Shown here in pieces: positions 1 to 8,766 of a DNA stretch of 64,000 nucleotides. Where the stretch lies: assembly GCA_038253885.1 (NCBI GenBank), contig JBBSGP010000013.1, forward strand, positions 12,883 to 76,882. Direction: 5' to 3'. Below the pieces are notes generated by a model that was given only the letters and a program-made list of their open reading frames with translations, was not told where the DNA came from and searched no databases. Origin of the DNA: JALZAQ01 sp038253885. Lineage in GTDB: Bacteria > Gemmatimonadota > Gemmatimonadetes > Gemmatimonadales > Gemmatimonadaceae. The first letter of the stretch is position 1, and every line of letters starts with the position of its first letter. The translations under genes were made by a program, and so were the position numbers.

Positions 1-1
1 G

Positions 2-2416
2 CTTTATCCGTCGCCGCGCGCGAACGCCGGGGCGCTCATCGCCGCGGATGCGCCCGGCATGATCGCCGGAGACGCGACCGGGACGTCGATCTCGGATTCA
101 CTCTCCGGGGTTCTGGAGGCCGCCGGAGTGCTCGTCGGATCGACACGGTCCTTACGGACCTCTGGCCGCCTGAGTGGCCGGGATCTCTTTCTCGCCGGCC
201 CGCGGGCGGTCTCCCTCCGTGGCAGCTACGATCTCACCGGGCTCCCCGACAGTGCTCGCGGTGGGATGCGCATCTCCCTCGACTCGGTTCGGGCCGCCGG
301 CATCCGGTTCGCCACCACGAACGCCTATCTCGATCTCGCCGATCGCACCAGCGGCCGGGCGGGCGTCGATGCCGCGACCACCAACGCGGTCCGAACGACC
401 GCCGCGCTCGGATTCAGCCGTGAGGGCGCGTCGCTGCGCCTCATCATGGATACCCTCCTGGTGCGCTTCCCGGACCACGGCTGGTCGCTCACATCGCCGG
501 TGCACGCGCTGGTGGACTCGTCCGGAGTGGTGGTGGATGCCCTGGATCTGCGAAATGGCTCCGGAGGTCTTGTGCAGTTCCACGGAGCGATTCCCACGTC
601 CGCTCCGTTGGCCGCGACGCTCAAGGTGGACAGCCTTCCGCTCGCTGACATCGGACTGATCGCCCAGCTTCGCGAGCCGCTCACCGGCGACATGCATTTC
701 GATCTCGACCTCACCGGCACCCGCGCGGCTCCCGTGATGAAACTCTCGGCCGCTGCCCACAACCCGCATTACGGCACGATCGGATTTCCCGACTTCAGTG
801 CCGGCGGAAGCTACGCCGCCCGTCGTCTGCAGACCAACTTTCAGCTGTACCAGCACGAGCGACCCGTTCTGACGTTCGCCGGCTCGCTGCCGCTCGATCT
901 CGCCCTGGGCTCGGTGAGCCACCGGCTGCTGCCCGACTCACTCGGCGGTCAGCTCCGGGCCGACAGCCTCGACCTGGCGCTGGTGGAGGCGATCTCGCCC
1001 GCGCTGACGCGAGTCACCGGCAGGGCGTCGACGATCGTCGATATCGGCGGAAGCTGGCGTCAGCCGCTGTTCAATGGGCGGATCGCCATCGCCAATGCCG
1101 ACGCCACGGTGCCGGCGCTCGGAATCCGGCTGCGTCGTGTCGGCCTCGATGTTCGTCTTGCCCGCGACACCGTCCGCTTTCTGCGGGCTTCCGCGCAGAG
1201 CGGTGATCTGTCCACGGACACGATCTCGCTCACCGGCTTCATCCGCGTGCCCGACTACACCGATCCCCTCAAGAGCTTCTTCAACGACACGCTTCGTCTC
1301 AACCACTTCGTGGCGGTGCGCAACCGGCGACTCGCCGACCTCGAGATGAGCGGCGGGCTCACCCTTGTCGGTTCGTACGATCGACCGCGCCTGGCTGGCG
1401 CACTCACCATCGATCGCGGCACGATCTACATCCCCGATCAGGCGCAGAAACAGATCGTCAGCCTGGCCGATCCGGAGTTCGCCAACTTTGTCGACACCAC
1501 GCTGCTCACGAATCAGGTGCTCATCCCGAAGGCGCCGCCGGCGCTGGTGAAGAACCTCACCCCTCAGGTGACCATCGGGATCGGAGACGACCTCTGGCTC
1601 CGGAGCGCCGAGGCGAACATCAAGCTCGGTGGCGGTCCGGTGGCACTCACCCGGCGCGACAGCGCGCTGGCGCTGAGTGGAAGTCTCGACGCCAATCGAG
1701 GCACGTACCGGCTGAACCTCGGTCCGGTTCAGCGCACGTTCACCGTCGACGAGGGATCGGTGCGCTTCTACGGTGATCCGGACATTCCGCCGGAGCTACA
1801 CATCTCCGCCACCTACACCGTGCGACGGCTGTCGCAGCAGGATCTCCGGCTCCGGGCAATCCTTTCCGGCACCTTGCTCCAGCCCAAGCTCGACCTCCAG
1901 AGCGACGAGCACTTTCCGATCTCGCGCACCGAGATCCTGAGCTATCTGATCGTCGGCGCTCCCTCGTTCGCCCTCGGCGGCCAGAACAGCAGCACGCTCC
2001 GGCAGGCGACGTCGGTGCTCCTGCCTTCTCTGGGCAGCGTTCTGGAGCAGGCGCTGAGCGAGCAGATCCGGATCTTCGACACCTTCCAGATCCAGGCGCC
2101 GAACTCGCAGGATGTGTTCAGCGCCGAGAACAGCGCCGGTGCACTCGGCTACGTGAGCGGCACCACGCTCAGCGTCGGCCGACAGATCAGCGACAAGACC
2201 TACCTCACTCTCTCCTCGGTGGTATGCGGGCAGGGGGGCAACGCGTCGTCGCAGCAGATCGCGTTGAAGTACGGCGTGACCGTCGAGCATCGCTTGGAGC
2301 ACGGTTTCTGGGTGCAGGGTGGTATCGACCCGGGAAGCGCGCCGTGCAGCAACCGGCTCGACCTGACCTACCAGAAACAGAAGGGCTTCGATCTGTTCCG
2401 CGAGTGGCGCTTCTGA
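2..2416 (+). CDS. tamB: TamB-like translocation/assembly protein, C-terminal part
   Basis: The reading frame is open from the window edge, so the N-terminus lies outside; about 804 residues are visible. The sequence is a long run of repetitive beta-strand segments rich in D, S, L and G. It ends in the conserved TamB/DUF490 C-terminal domain: a stretch around 1560-1840 on operator-like LxGxLxxxRG strands, then a block around 1915-2000 containing ISRTEILSYLI. TamB proteins bridge inner and outer membranes in diderms and help assemble outer-membrane proteins or move phospholipids. The next gene starts 8 bases after the stop, suggesting co-transcription. Family assignment is strong; the exact cargo is unknown. 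Confidence 0.88.
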   Translation, partial: LYPSPRANAGALIAADAPGMIAGDATGTSISDSLSGVLEAAGVLVGSTRSLRTSGRLSGRDLFLAGPRAVSLRGSYDLTGLPDSARGGMRISLDSVRAAGIRFATTNAYLDLADRTSGRAGVDAATTNAVRTTAALGFSREGASLRLIMDTLLVRFPDHGWSLTSPVHALVDSSGVVVDALDLRNGSGGLVQFHGAIPTSAPLAATLKVDSLPLADIGLIAQLREPLTGDMHFDLDLTGTRAAPVMKLSAAAHNPHYGTIGFPDFSAGGSYAARRLQTNFQLYQHERPVLTFAGSLPLDLALGSVSHRLLPDSLGGQLRADSLDLALVEAISPALTRVTGRASTIVDIGGSWRQPLFNGRIAIANADATVPALGIRLRRVGLDVRLARDTVRFLRASAQSGDLSTDTISLTGFIRVPDYTDPLKSFFNDTLRLNHFVAVRNRRLADLEMSGGLTLVGSYDRPRLAGALTIDRGTIYIPDQAQKQIVSLADPEFANFVDTTLLTNQVLIPKAPPALVKNLTPQVTIGIGDDLWLRSAEANIKLGGGPVALTRRDSALALSGSLDANRGTYRLNLGPVQRTFTVDEGSVRFYGDPDIPPELHISATYTVRRLSQQDLRLRAILSGTLLQPKLDLQSDEHFPISRTEILSYLIVGAPSFALGGQNSSTLRQATSVLLPSLGSVLEQALSEQIRIFDTFQIQAPNSQDVFSAENSAGALGYVSGTTLSVGRQISDKTYLTLSSVVCGQGGNASSQQIALKYGVTVEHRLEHGFWVQGGIDPGSAPCSNRLDLTYQKQKGFDLFREWRF

Positions 2417-2424
2417 GGAGCCCC

Positions 2425-3297
2425 GTGTTGATGATCGCGAACCCGGCGTCGCGGCGGGGGAGCGGGTCGCGTCTGAAGGCGGAGCGGGCATTCCAAGATG
2501 CGGGAGTACGCTGCGAGACTCTGGTCACCGAAAGGCCGGGTCACGCCGCTGTGCTGGCGGCCGAGCAGGGCTCTCGCTATCGCGCCATCTTCTCGCTGGG
2601 CGGCGACGGCACGGCGATGGAGATCGTGGACGCGCTGGCGCACAGCGGCATCCCGATCGGGGTGCTACCCGGGGGCACCGGCAATCTCATCGCACGCTCG
2701 CTGGGGATCCCGCTCCGGGTGGACCGCGCGGTGAGCACCTTGCTGGCGGGGCGTGAGGCGGACATCGACCTCGGGGCGATCGACGGCGCCCGGCGGTTCG
2801 CCTTCGCGGCCGGTGTCGGGATCGACGCGCGGATGATCGAGGCCACCCCGAGCGCTCTCAAGCGCCGCTTCGGAGTGAGTGCCTACATGGTCGCGGCCGC
2901 CGCCGCCGCACTTCGCCACCGGGTCTTCGACGTGCGCGCGGAGGTGGATGGAGAGGTGGTCGAGCGTCGGGCGGCAGCGGTGATGCTCGCCAACTTCGGA
3001 TCCGTGCTCAGCGACCTCGTGACGCTCGGGCCGGGTATCGCGCGCGACGACGGCCGCCTGGACCTCTGCATCTTCTCCCCGCGCTCCCGCCTCGATGCCC
3101 TGGTCATCGCGTGGCGGCTCTTTCGCCAGGACTTCCGCGGCGACCCCCGAATCCTGTATCGCTCCGGTCGCCGCTTTCGGATCGAGTGCCGCGTTCCTGA
3201 GCCCTATCAGGCTGACGGCGAAGTCCTTGGCATGACTCCATTTGCCGTCACAGTCGACCCACTGGCGGCGCGGCTCCTGGTACCGAGCCGCGGGTGA
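2425..3297 (+). CDS. Diacylglycerol kinase-like lipid kinase (YegS/BmrU type)
   Basis: Predicted 290-aa lipid kinase. The nucleotide-binding motif GGDGT is near residue 55 (SLGGDGTAMEI) and is followed by LPGGTGN, both hallmarks of the DAGK catalytic domain; the C-terminal half has the beta-sandwich pattern of YegS-like proteins. The frame is open much further upstream, but the GTG at 2425 has GAGGAG four bases before it and sits just after the tamB stop, so that start is preferred; ATG 2431 is the alternative. The likely reaction is ATP-dependent phosphorylation of diacylglycerol or a related lipid at the inner membrane. Substrate cannot be told from sequence. Confidence 0.88.
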   Translation: MLMIANPASRRGSGSRLKAERAFQDAGVRCETLVTERPGHAAVLAAEQGSRYRAIFSLGGDGTAMEIVDALAHSGIPIGVLPGGTGNLIARSLGIPLRVDRAVSTLLAGREADIDLGAIDGARRFAFAAGVGIDARMIEATPSALKRRFGVSAYMVAAAAAALRHRVFDVRAEVDGEVVERRAAAVMLANFGSVLSDLVTLGPGIARDDGRLDLCIFSPRSRLDALVIAWRLFRQDFRGDPRILYRSGRRFRIECRVPEPYQADGEVLGMTPFAVTVDPLAARLLVPSRG

Positions 3298-3326
3298 CGA
3301 CGCAGCGGGGAAACGCAACGCCAACG

Positions 3327-3354
3327 GTTTCCTCGGGTGTAAAGAAACTATACA
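3327..3354 (+). promoter_or_regulatory. Possible promoter of the NtrC-like gene
   Basis: TATACA at 3349-3354 resembles a -10 box, in the only AT-richer patch of the 90-base gap before the regulator gene. A weak -35-like GTTTCC lies at 3327-3332 with 16-base spacing. No -24/-12 sigma-54 element is apparent. Assigned by eye only. Confidence 0.3.
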
Positions 3355-3387
3355 TTACCGCCGCGCGTCGTTCCTCTCGGAGTAGCA

Positions 3388-4782
3388 ATGGCGACGATAC
3401 TGGTGATCGATGATGACCCGGATCTGCGGGTGTCGCTCGGTTCGTTCTTCGAGCGGGCCGGTCACCATGTAGTGCGCGCCGAGAGCGGCGAGGAAGGCAT
3501 AGAGGCGTTCATGCGCGTTCGACCGGATCTCACCGTGCTCGACGTGACGCTTCCGGACATGGATGGGTTTGCGGTGCTGGCGCGCCTGCGGGCCGATGAC
3601 CCGGTAGTGATCATGATCACCGGTCACGGGGACCTGGGGCTCGCCGTCCAGGCCTTGCGAGATGGCGCGGAGAACTTCCTCGCCAAGCCCGTGGACCTCG
3701 CCCACTTCGCCGTGGCGACCGAGCGCGCACTCGAGAAGGCCAGGCTCAAGCAGATGAATCGCTACCTGCGGGAGCGGCGCGGCGGTGCGCATCTCGGCGT
3801 CATGCTCGGTTCCTCCCCCGCGATGCGTGAGCTGGCGGACCAGATCGAGCTGTCGGCGGCCAGCGACCGGACGACCGTCCTCCTTCTCGGCGAGAGCGGC
3901 ACCGGCAAGGGACGCGTGGCCGAGGCGATCCACGGCATGAGTCCTCGGGCCGGCGCTCCGTTCATGGATGTGAGCTGTGCCGGCTCCTCGGCGCCCGGCT
4001 TCGAGATCGAGCTCTTCGGGCGAGACGACCTGGACGGCCCGTCCACCTGGACCGCTCGGCCGCCGTTGCTGGAAGTCGTGAACGGCGGGAGTCTCTTCAT
4101 GGACGAGATCGGCGAGCTGGATCCGCAGCTCCAGCCTCGACTGCTCAAGCTGCTCGAGTCGCGGACCTATCGGCGTGGAGGCGGATCTCGCGAGAGCTCG
4201 ACCGATGTCCGTGTCATCGCGGCGACGACGATCGATCTCGTCGAGGAGGTAAACGCGGGACGTTTTCGCGAGGATCTGTACTACCGGCTGAGTGTGATTC
4301 CGGTTCATCTGCCTCCCCTTCGTGCGCGGGCACGGGGAGATCTCCTCGACATGATCGGGCGCGCGCTCGACGAGCTGCATGGAGATCTGCCGGGCGCCCC
4401 GCGCGAGCTCACCGACGGCGCTCTCGAGCTGCTCCTCCGCTACCGGTGGCCGGGCAACCTCCGTGAGCTGCGCAATGTGCTCGAGCGCGCGATGATTCTG
4501 GGCCGTGGCGCGCGCCGAATCGCGCTGGAACATCTCCCTCCCGAGGTGCGCCGCGCGAGCGGCGCCGGCGTCGCCGGCCACGTACCGAAAACGCTTGCCG
4601 AGGTGGAGCGTCTCCACATAGAGCACACGCTCCGGGTCCACAACCAGAACCGGACGCGGACGGCGCTCGAGCTCGGAATCTCCCGCGCCACGCTCATCAA
4701 CAAGATCCGCGCGTACGGGTTGCACGAGCGCGCGCCCTGGCCCGTCGCACCGTCGCGCGGGCACCCAGTGACGGAGAGCTGA
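3388..4782 (+). CDS. NtrC-like response regulator without GAFTGA loop
   Basis: 464 aa in three domains. Residues 1-120 are a receiver with acidic pair D8/D9, phospho-acceptor D52 and the KP motif near 102. Residues about 140-385 are an AAA+ domain with Walker A GESGTGKG and Walker B-like FMDEIGEL. The C-terminus is a Fis-type helix-turn-helix (ALELGISRATLINKI). In sigma-54 activators ELFG is followed by the GAFTGA loop that contacts sigma-54; here ELFG is followed by RDDLDGPSTW and no GAFTGA. It therefore may not activate sigma-54 and could act with sigma-70-type polymerase, as TyrR-like relatives do. No adjacent histidine kinase is seen. Confidence 0.9.
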   Translation: MATILVIDDDPDLRVSLGSFFERAGHHVVRAESGEEGIEAFMRVRPDLTVLDVTLPDMDGFAVLARLRADDPVVIMITGHGDLGLAVQALRDGAENFLAKPVDLAHFAVATERALEKARLKQMNRYLRERRGGAHLGVMLGSSPAMRELADQIELSAASDRTTVLLLGESGTGKGRVAEAIHGMSPRAGAPFMDVSCAGSSAPGFEIELFGRDDLDGPSTWTARPPLLEVVNGGSLFMDEIGELDPQLQPRLLKLLESRTYRRGGGSRESSTDVRVIAATTIDLVEEVNAGRFREDLYYRLSVIPVHLPPLRARARGDLLDMIGRALDELHGDLPGAPRELTDGALELLLRYRWPGNLRELRNVLERAMILGRGARRIALEHLPPEVRRASGAGVAGHVPKTLAEVERLHIEHTLRVHNQNRTRTALELGISRATLINKIRAYGLHERAPWPVAPSRGHPVTES

Positions 4783-4787
4783 CCGCA

Positions 4788-4988
4788 ATGTCGACACCGG
4801 AGCAGTTACAGGAGCACGACGGCATGATCTGCCGCAGCTGCGGCCGTGAGGAGCGCGCGTCAGAGGGCTACCCCTGTCAGGGCTGTGGCACCTTTCTCTG
4901 TCTCATCTGCAGTTTTCGGGGCGTCACGCACTGCAACAGCTGCGTTGCCCGGCAGCAGTCCGATCCTCCGGCCGAGACCGCGAGGTGA
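4788..4988 (+). CDS. Small four-CxxC zinc-binding protein
   Basis: 66 aa with four CxxC knuckles (CRSC, CQGC, CLIC, CNSC) spaced about 10-15 residues apart, which should bind two zinc ions. It resembles a bare double zinc ribbon or B-box-like fold with no other domain. It starts 5 bases after the NtrC-like stop and its own stop overlaps the next start (GTGA), so the genes are probably translated together. No family name can be given with confidence. Function unknown; protein-protein or nucleic-acid binding is possible. Confidence 0.75.
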   Translation: MSTPEQLQEHDGMICRSCGREERASEGYPCQGCGTFLCLICSFRGVTHCNSCVARQQSDPPAETAR

Positions 4989-5269
4989 GTGAAACCGTAG
5001 TCGTCCGATCTCGATTCAGCGTGGATGACCGCACGTTCAGCGTGCTGGCGGAGCCGTGGTTCGACGCCGACAGCGGGGAATGGCTCGGCCGGTATCTGTA
5101 TCTGCCGCTCGATCGATCACTTCCGCGCATCGTCTCCACCGGTCCCGTGCGCCGATCGAAGCGCCGGGATGAGGTGCTCGAGCAGCTCCGGTCGGTCCGC
5201 GACCGGGATCTCGAGCGAGCGTTTCGCACGATCGTGCTTCCACTGGAGAAACGGCCGCGTGGGCGCTGA
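4985..5269 (+). CDS. Conserved-looking small protein of unknown function
   Basis: 94 aa, starting at a GTG that overlaps the zinc-protein stop by four bases. The sequence begins with beta-strand-like segments (VVVRSRFSVDDRTFSVL), has an aromatic patch EPWFDADSGEWLGRYLYLPL, and ends in a basic helix rich in R, K and E. No signal peptide or membrane segment. It also overlaps the following NlpC/P60 gene. The coupled arrangement argues that it is a real gene, but I do not recognise the family. Confidence 0.7.
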   Translation: MSETVVVRSRFSVDDRTFSVLAEPWFDADSGEWLGRYLYLPLDRSLPRIVSTGPVRRSKRRDEVLEQLRSVRDRDLERAFRTIVLPLEKRPRGR

Positions 5270-6023
5270 CGGACGCGCGCTGCGGGTCACCGCCGCTATC
5301 GCGCCCCTCCAGGCGGAGCCCCGCGCCGGCAGCGAGCAGCTCTCGCAGCGACTGGCGGGGCATCGGGTGGAGATGCTGTCAGCGTCCGAGCCCTGGTTCA
5401 GGGTGCGCGGAAGTGACGGCTACGAGGGGTGGATGCATCGCGGCTACCTGACCGACAGTCCGGATTCCGAGAAGGAGGGAAGTCGCATCTCTCTCGGCTG
5501 CGTGGTGCGGGGCGTGGAGGGGCGGCGATCGCAGCTTCCTGTCGGCGCCATCCTCAGCGATGGCGCCACGCTCGAGAGTGGCGGCGCCGTCTCGGTGTCC
5601 GAGCAGCGAGCGCGCTTCCCGGCGGATCGCGACGCCGTGACCGCGAGCGCGTGCGCCTTTTTCGACGGCACACCCTACGTCTGGGGAGGCATCACTCCCT
5701 GGGGGTGCGACTGCTCGGGCATGATCCAGAGCATCTTCGCCCTGCATGGCGTCCCTCTGCCGCGCGATGCGAAGGATCAGGCGCTGATGGGGCAAGTTGC
5801 CGGCGGCGTCATCTCGGAGCTCGAGTCCGCCGACCTTCTCTTCTTCTCCGATCGAGATGACCGGCGAATCACGCACGTCGGAATCTCTCTCGGCGGTCCG
5901 CGAATGGTCCACGTCGCGCTTGGTCGCGGCGGGTTCGCGCTCGAAGATCTGGAGCAGCGGGCGGACCCCTACGTGATCGCGCTCCGCCAGCGTTTTCTCT
6001 TCGCCCGGCGCGTGCTCAGCTGA
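5259..6023 (+). CDS. NlpC/P60 cell-wall peptidase with SH3-like domain
   Basis: 254 aa from GTG 5259, preceded by GGAG; a longer in-frame start exists but would overlap the upstream gene entirely. Residues 8-65 look like a bacterial SH3 domain (substrate recognition), and a second SH3-like segment may lie at 75-115. The C-terminal NlpC/P60 domain has the catalytic Cys in DCSG (C152) and His residues at H206 (THVGI) and H218. Such enzymes cut gamma-D-glutamyl-diamino acid bonds in peptidoglycan stem peptides. No signal peptide is visible, so it may act on recycled muropeptides in the cytoplasm, as YkfC-like enzymes do. Confidence 0.87.
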   Translation: MGADGRALRVTAAIAPLQAEPRAGSEQLSQRLAGHRVEMLSASEPWFRVRGSDGYEGWMHRGYLTDSPDSEKEGSRISLGCVVRGVEGRRSQLPVGAILSDGATLESGGAVSVSEQRARFPADRDAVTASACAFFDGTPYVWGGITPWGCDCSGMIQSIFALHGVPLPRDAKDQALMGQVAGGVISELESADLLFFSDRDDRRITHVGISLGGPRMVHVALGRGGFALEDLEQRADPYVIALRQRFLFARRVLS

Positions 6024-6027
6024 CGCC

Positions 6028-6053
6028 GCTCGAGCTCGATGATGAGCTCGAGC
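6028..6053. terminator. Hairpin between convergent genes
   Basis: A perfect 10-bp stem (6028-6037 with 6044-6053) and 6-base loop GATGAT sit in the 52-base gap between the converging NlpC/P60 gene and the minus-strand small gene. Being symmetrical it could stop transcription in both directions. There is no U-tract on either strand, so it is a guess from position and shape. Confidence 0.5.
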
Positions 6054-6075
6054 CACTGAGGAGGCCGACGGACCC

Positions 6076-6495
6076 TCAGCTCACCAATCCGCCGCCGAGT
6101 GCGGTCTGGATCGTCCGAACCTGGAGGGGAACCTGTCCGCACGGCCGCTCGTCGAGGGCGATCTGCATTGTGTAGCCGCCGCTCTCATCGAGTGGCAGGT
6201 CGATGGCGGCGATGAGCGGCATATCCATCTCGGTCATTCCGTTCGGCGGTGTGCCGAGGTTCAGCTCGCCGACGGAGCTCCAGAGCTCGTGGCCCTGCGG
6301 GTTCACCCAGCGGAGAGTCATCGTGTGGCTGCCGATATCGCCGCGCGACCCCTTGAGCCGCACCACCAGATGAGCGCGCGGGTGAATGGCCGGGAGCGCG
6401 CCCACCTGCACCGCGTCGAACACGCCGAGGATATTGAGCTTTCCCTCCTGCGAGAGGTTGGCGGCGTCCGCGAACAAGGCGAAGGAGAGCTGCAT
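6076..6495 (-). CDS. Small DUF6941-like protein
   Basis: 139 aa starting at ATG 6495. The N-terminus (MQLSFALFADAANL, then GKLNILGVFD) matches a family of small uncharacterised bacterial proteins that I associate with DUF6941. The rest alternates beta strands (RAHLVVRLKGS, MTLRWVNPQG, GGYTMQIALDE), giving a probable beta-sandwich. The frame stays open far upstream on this strand, but that part lies antisense to the EamA gene and is not credible coding. No signal peptide. Function unknown. Confidence 0.8.
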   Translation of the reverse strand: MQLSFALFADAANLSQEGKLNILGVFDAVQVGALPAIHPRAHLVVRLKGSRGDIGSHTMTLRWVNPQGHELWSSVGELNLGTPPNGMTEMDMPLIAAIDLPLDESGGYTMQIALDERPCGQVPLQVRTIQTALGGGLVS

Positions 6496-6552
6496 GCGAC
6501 AAGTTAGGCTCGTCCCCCATGCGCGGCTAGACGCGAATGCGTAGCTTTCGGA

Positions 6553-7482
6553 ATGGAGTCCACGCTCGAGCGCGCCGCTCCGATCCAACCGCCGGCGGGG
6601 GAGCGCGCCGCGAGCGTGACGCTCATGGACGTCATGCTCTTGTTCATGAGCATCATCTGGGGCGTGAACGTGACCGTGCTGAAGTTCGCGGCCCTCACGA
6701 TCCCACCGCTCGCCTTCAACGCCGTTCGCATCGCCATCGCCGCGGTGGCGCTGATCGCCATCGCGGCGCTGTCCGGCGGGGCCCGCCTCGCCCGACGTGA
6801 TCTGCTGGCCCTGCTCGCGCTCGGTGTGCTCGGCAACGGACTCTATCAGCTGCTCTTCATCGAAGGTGTAACGCGTACCAGGGCCGGGAGCGCCGCGATC
6901 GTGCTCGCGGCGAGTCCGGCCTTCATCGCGTTGTTCGGCCGGTTGCTCGGCGTGGAGCAGGTCACGCGCCGTCGAGTGCTCGGCATCGCCGCATCCGTTC
7001 TGGGTATCGCGCTCGTCATATTCGGCAGCGCGGCCGCGCCCGAAAGTGAGCACACCATCCAGGGTACCCTGCTCGTGCTCGGCGGCACTGTATGCTGGTC
7101 TCTGTTCGCCGTGCTGCTCAAGCCGTACACGGCACGGCTCGATCTGGCGCGCGTCTCGGCGGCCACGATGACTGGGGGGGCGCTGGTCCTGCTGCTGATC
7201 GGCGCGCCGCTCATGCCGAGTGTGCCGTGGATGCATCTCAGCGCGGGGGCGGTGGGCGCGATCCTCTTCAGCAGTTTCGGGTCGCTGGTGATCGCCTATC
7301 TCTTCTGGAGTCGCGGCGTACGGATCGTCGGTCCCACTCGTACCGCGCTGTACGGAAACCTGCAGCCGATCTTCACACTACTGGCGGCTTGGGCGTGGCC
7401 GGCGTTGCACGAGGTGCCGACCGTCTGGCAAGGCTTGGGGGCGGCTACCATCATCGCCGGCGTGCTGCTGACACGGGCATGA
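6553..7482 (+). CDS. EamA/DMT-family transporter
   Basis: 309 aa of hydrophobic helices, about ten, arranged as two EamA repeats (roughly residues 20-150 and 165-305). Each repeat begins with the typical pattern: an Ile/Met-rich first helix with FxSIxWGxN, and a second half starting GTLLVLGGTVCWSLFAVLLKPY. These are drug/metabolite exporters of the inner membrane; the substrate cannot be predicted. Its stop overlaps the next start (ATGA), so it is coupled to the HAD gene. Confidence 0.9.
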   Translation: MESTLERAAPIQPPAGERAASVTLMDVMLLFMSIIWGVNVTVLKFAALTIPPLAFNAVRIAIAAVALIAIAALSGGARLARRDLLALLALGVLGNGLYQLLFIEGVTRTRAGSAAIVLAASPAFIALFGRLLGVEQVTRRRVLGIAASVLGIALVIFGSAAAPESEHTIQGTLLVLGGTVCWSLFAVLLKPYTARLDLARVSAATMTGGALVLLLIGAPLMPSVPWMHLSAGAVGAILFSSFGSLVIAYLFWSRGVRIVGPTRTALYGNLQPIFTLLAAWAWPALHEVPTVWQGLGAATIIAGVLLTRA

Positions 7483-8171
7483 AGCTCGTGCTGTTCGACA
7501 TCGATGGCACCATCCTCGCCAGCGGCGGCGCCGGCCGCCGAGCGATGGAGAGCGCGCTCACCGACGTGTTCGGTGGCAGCGGGCCGGAGGGCTACCGTTA
7601 CGATGGCAAGACCGATCCGCAGATCGCTCGGGAGCTGATGCGCCTTGCGGGTCACGACGATGCCCGCATCGACGCGCTCCTGCCGGCGCTGATTGTGCGC
7701 TATCTCGACGGGCTGGAGCAGGAGGTCGCCGGGGGCGTTCGGCGCATGACGATCTTTCCCGGTGTGTGCGACCTGCTGGACGCGCTCGAGGCCCGAGCGG
7801 ACATCGTTCTCGGGCTCCTCACTGGCAACGTCGACCGGGGCGCCGCCATCAAGCTTCGCGCTGCCGGGATCGATCCGGCGCGCTTTCGCGTCGGTGCCTT
7901 CGGCTCCGACCACGCTCACCGGCCCGAGCTGCCCGGCATCGCTCAACGCAAGGCGCGCGAGTCGCTCGGGATGCACATTGATGGAGACCAGATCGTCGTC
8001 ATCGGTGACACGCCGCACGACATCGAATGCGGTCGCGCCATCGGAGCTCGCGCCATTGGCGTGGCCACCGGCCGCTACGACGTGGCGCATCTGCGGGCAT
8101 GCCGGCCGTTCGCGGTCTTTCCCGACCTGTCGGACACCCCGTGCGTGATGGAGGCCATCGTTCGTGCGTGA
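7479..8171 (+). CDS. HAD-superfamily phosphatase (Gph-like)
   Basis: 230 aa from ATG 7479, overlapping the EamA stop. HAD motif I is FDIDGT (D8, D10), motif II is LLTGN, and motif IV is VIGDTPHDIECG. A helical cap lies between residues 20 and 95. It looks like a phosphoglycolate-phosphatase or beta-phosphoglucomutase-type hydrolase, but HAD substrate ranges are wide. Its end overlaps the CYTH gene by 8 bases. Confidence 0.87.
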   Translation: MKLVLFDIDGTILASGGAGRRAMESALTDVFGGSGPEGYRYDGKTDPQIARELMRLAGHDDARIDALLPALIVRYLDGLEQEVAGGVRRMTIFPGVCDLLDALEARADIVLGLLTGNVDRGAAIKLRAAGIDPARFRVGAFGSDHAHRPELPGIAQRKARESLGMHIDGDQIVVIGDTPHDIECGRAIGARAIGVATGRYDVAHLRACRPFAVFPDLSDTPCVMEAIVRA

Positions 8172-8766
8172 GGTCGAGCTCAAGGCGGTGGTGGACGACT
8201 GGGAAGCGCGGACGACGCTTCTCGAGCGACGCGGGGCGAGGCTGGTCTTCCGCGGGCGGCTGGAGGATCGGCGCTACGATACGCCGGAGCGCGCCCTGGC
8301 GTCGCGCGACCAGATGCTGCGGCTGCGCGTCTACCGAGAAATCGACTCCACGGCGGCGGTGCGCGCCGAGCTCGGCTGGAAGGGTCCCACCTCCGTCGAT
8401 CACGGGTACAAGGTGCGGGAGGAGCTGCAGGCGATGTCGGCTGATGCGGACGTCCTCGCCGACATCCTGCGACGTCTGGACTATGTCGTGACGCTCTCGA
8501 TCGACCGGCACATCATCCAATACGAGGTGGGAGGAGCGACCGTGCGCTTCGAGCGCTATCCGCGAATGGACGACCTCGTCGAGGTGGAGGGAGAGCCGGA
8601 GGCGATCGAGAACGGCATTACCCTGCTCGGACTGCCACGCGGCGCGTTCACGAGCGAGAAGCTGCTCGACTTTGCGGCTCGCTTCGAGGCGCGCACCGGA
8701 CAACCGGCCGCGCTGTGCGATGCCGAGCTCACGGGAGCCACGCGCCACGATGCCGGCGATGGATGA
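8164..8766 (+). CDS. CYTH-domain protein (class IV adenylate cyclase / CyaB-like)
   Basis: 200 aa starting at GTG 8164. The CYTH signature ExExK is at residues 3-7 (EVELK), followed by the charged beta-tunnel strands (LRLRVYRE, VRAELGWKGP, SLSIDRHIIQYE, EVEGEPEAIE). CYTH enzymes bind triphosphates with divalent metal; members include class IV adenylate cyclases and thiamine triphosphatases. Which applies here is not clear. It overlaps genes on both sides. Confidence 0.82.
   Translation: MREVELKAVVDDWEARTTLLERRGARLVFRGRLEDRRYDTPERALASRDQMLRLRVYREIDSTAAVRAELGWKGPTSVDHGYKVREELQAMSADADVLADILRRLDYVVTLSIDRHIIQYEVGGATVRFERYPRMDDLVEVEGEPEAIENGITLLGLPRGAFTSEKLLDFAARFEARTGQPAALCDAELTGATRHDAGDG

Noticed and set aside
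6496..7236. Upstream extension of the small minus-strand gene
   Set aside because: It lies antisense to the EamA transporter; the family start MQLSFALF at 6495 fits.
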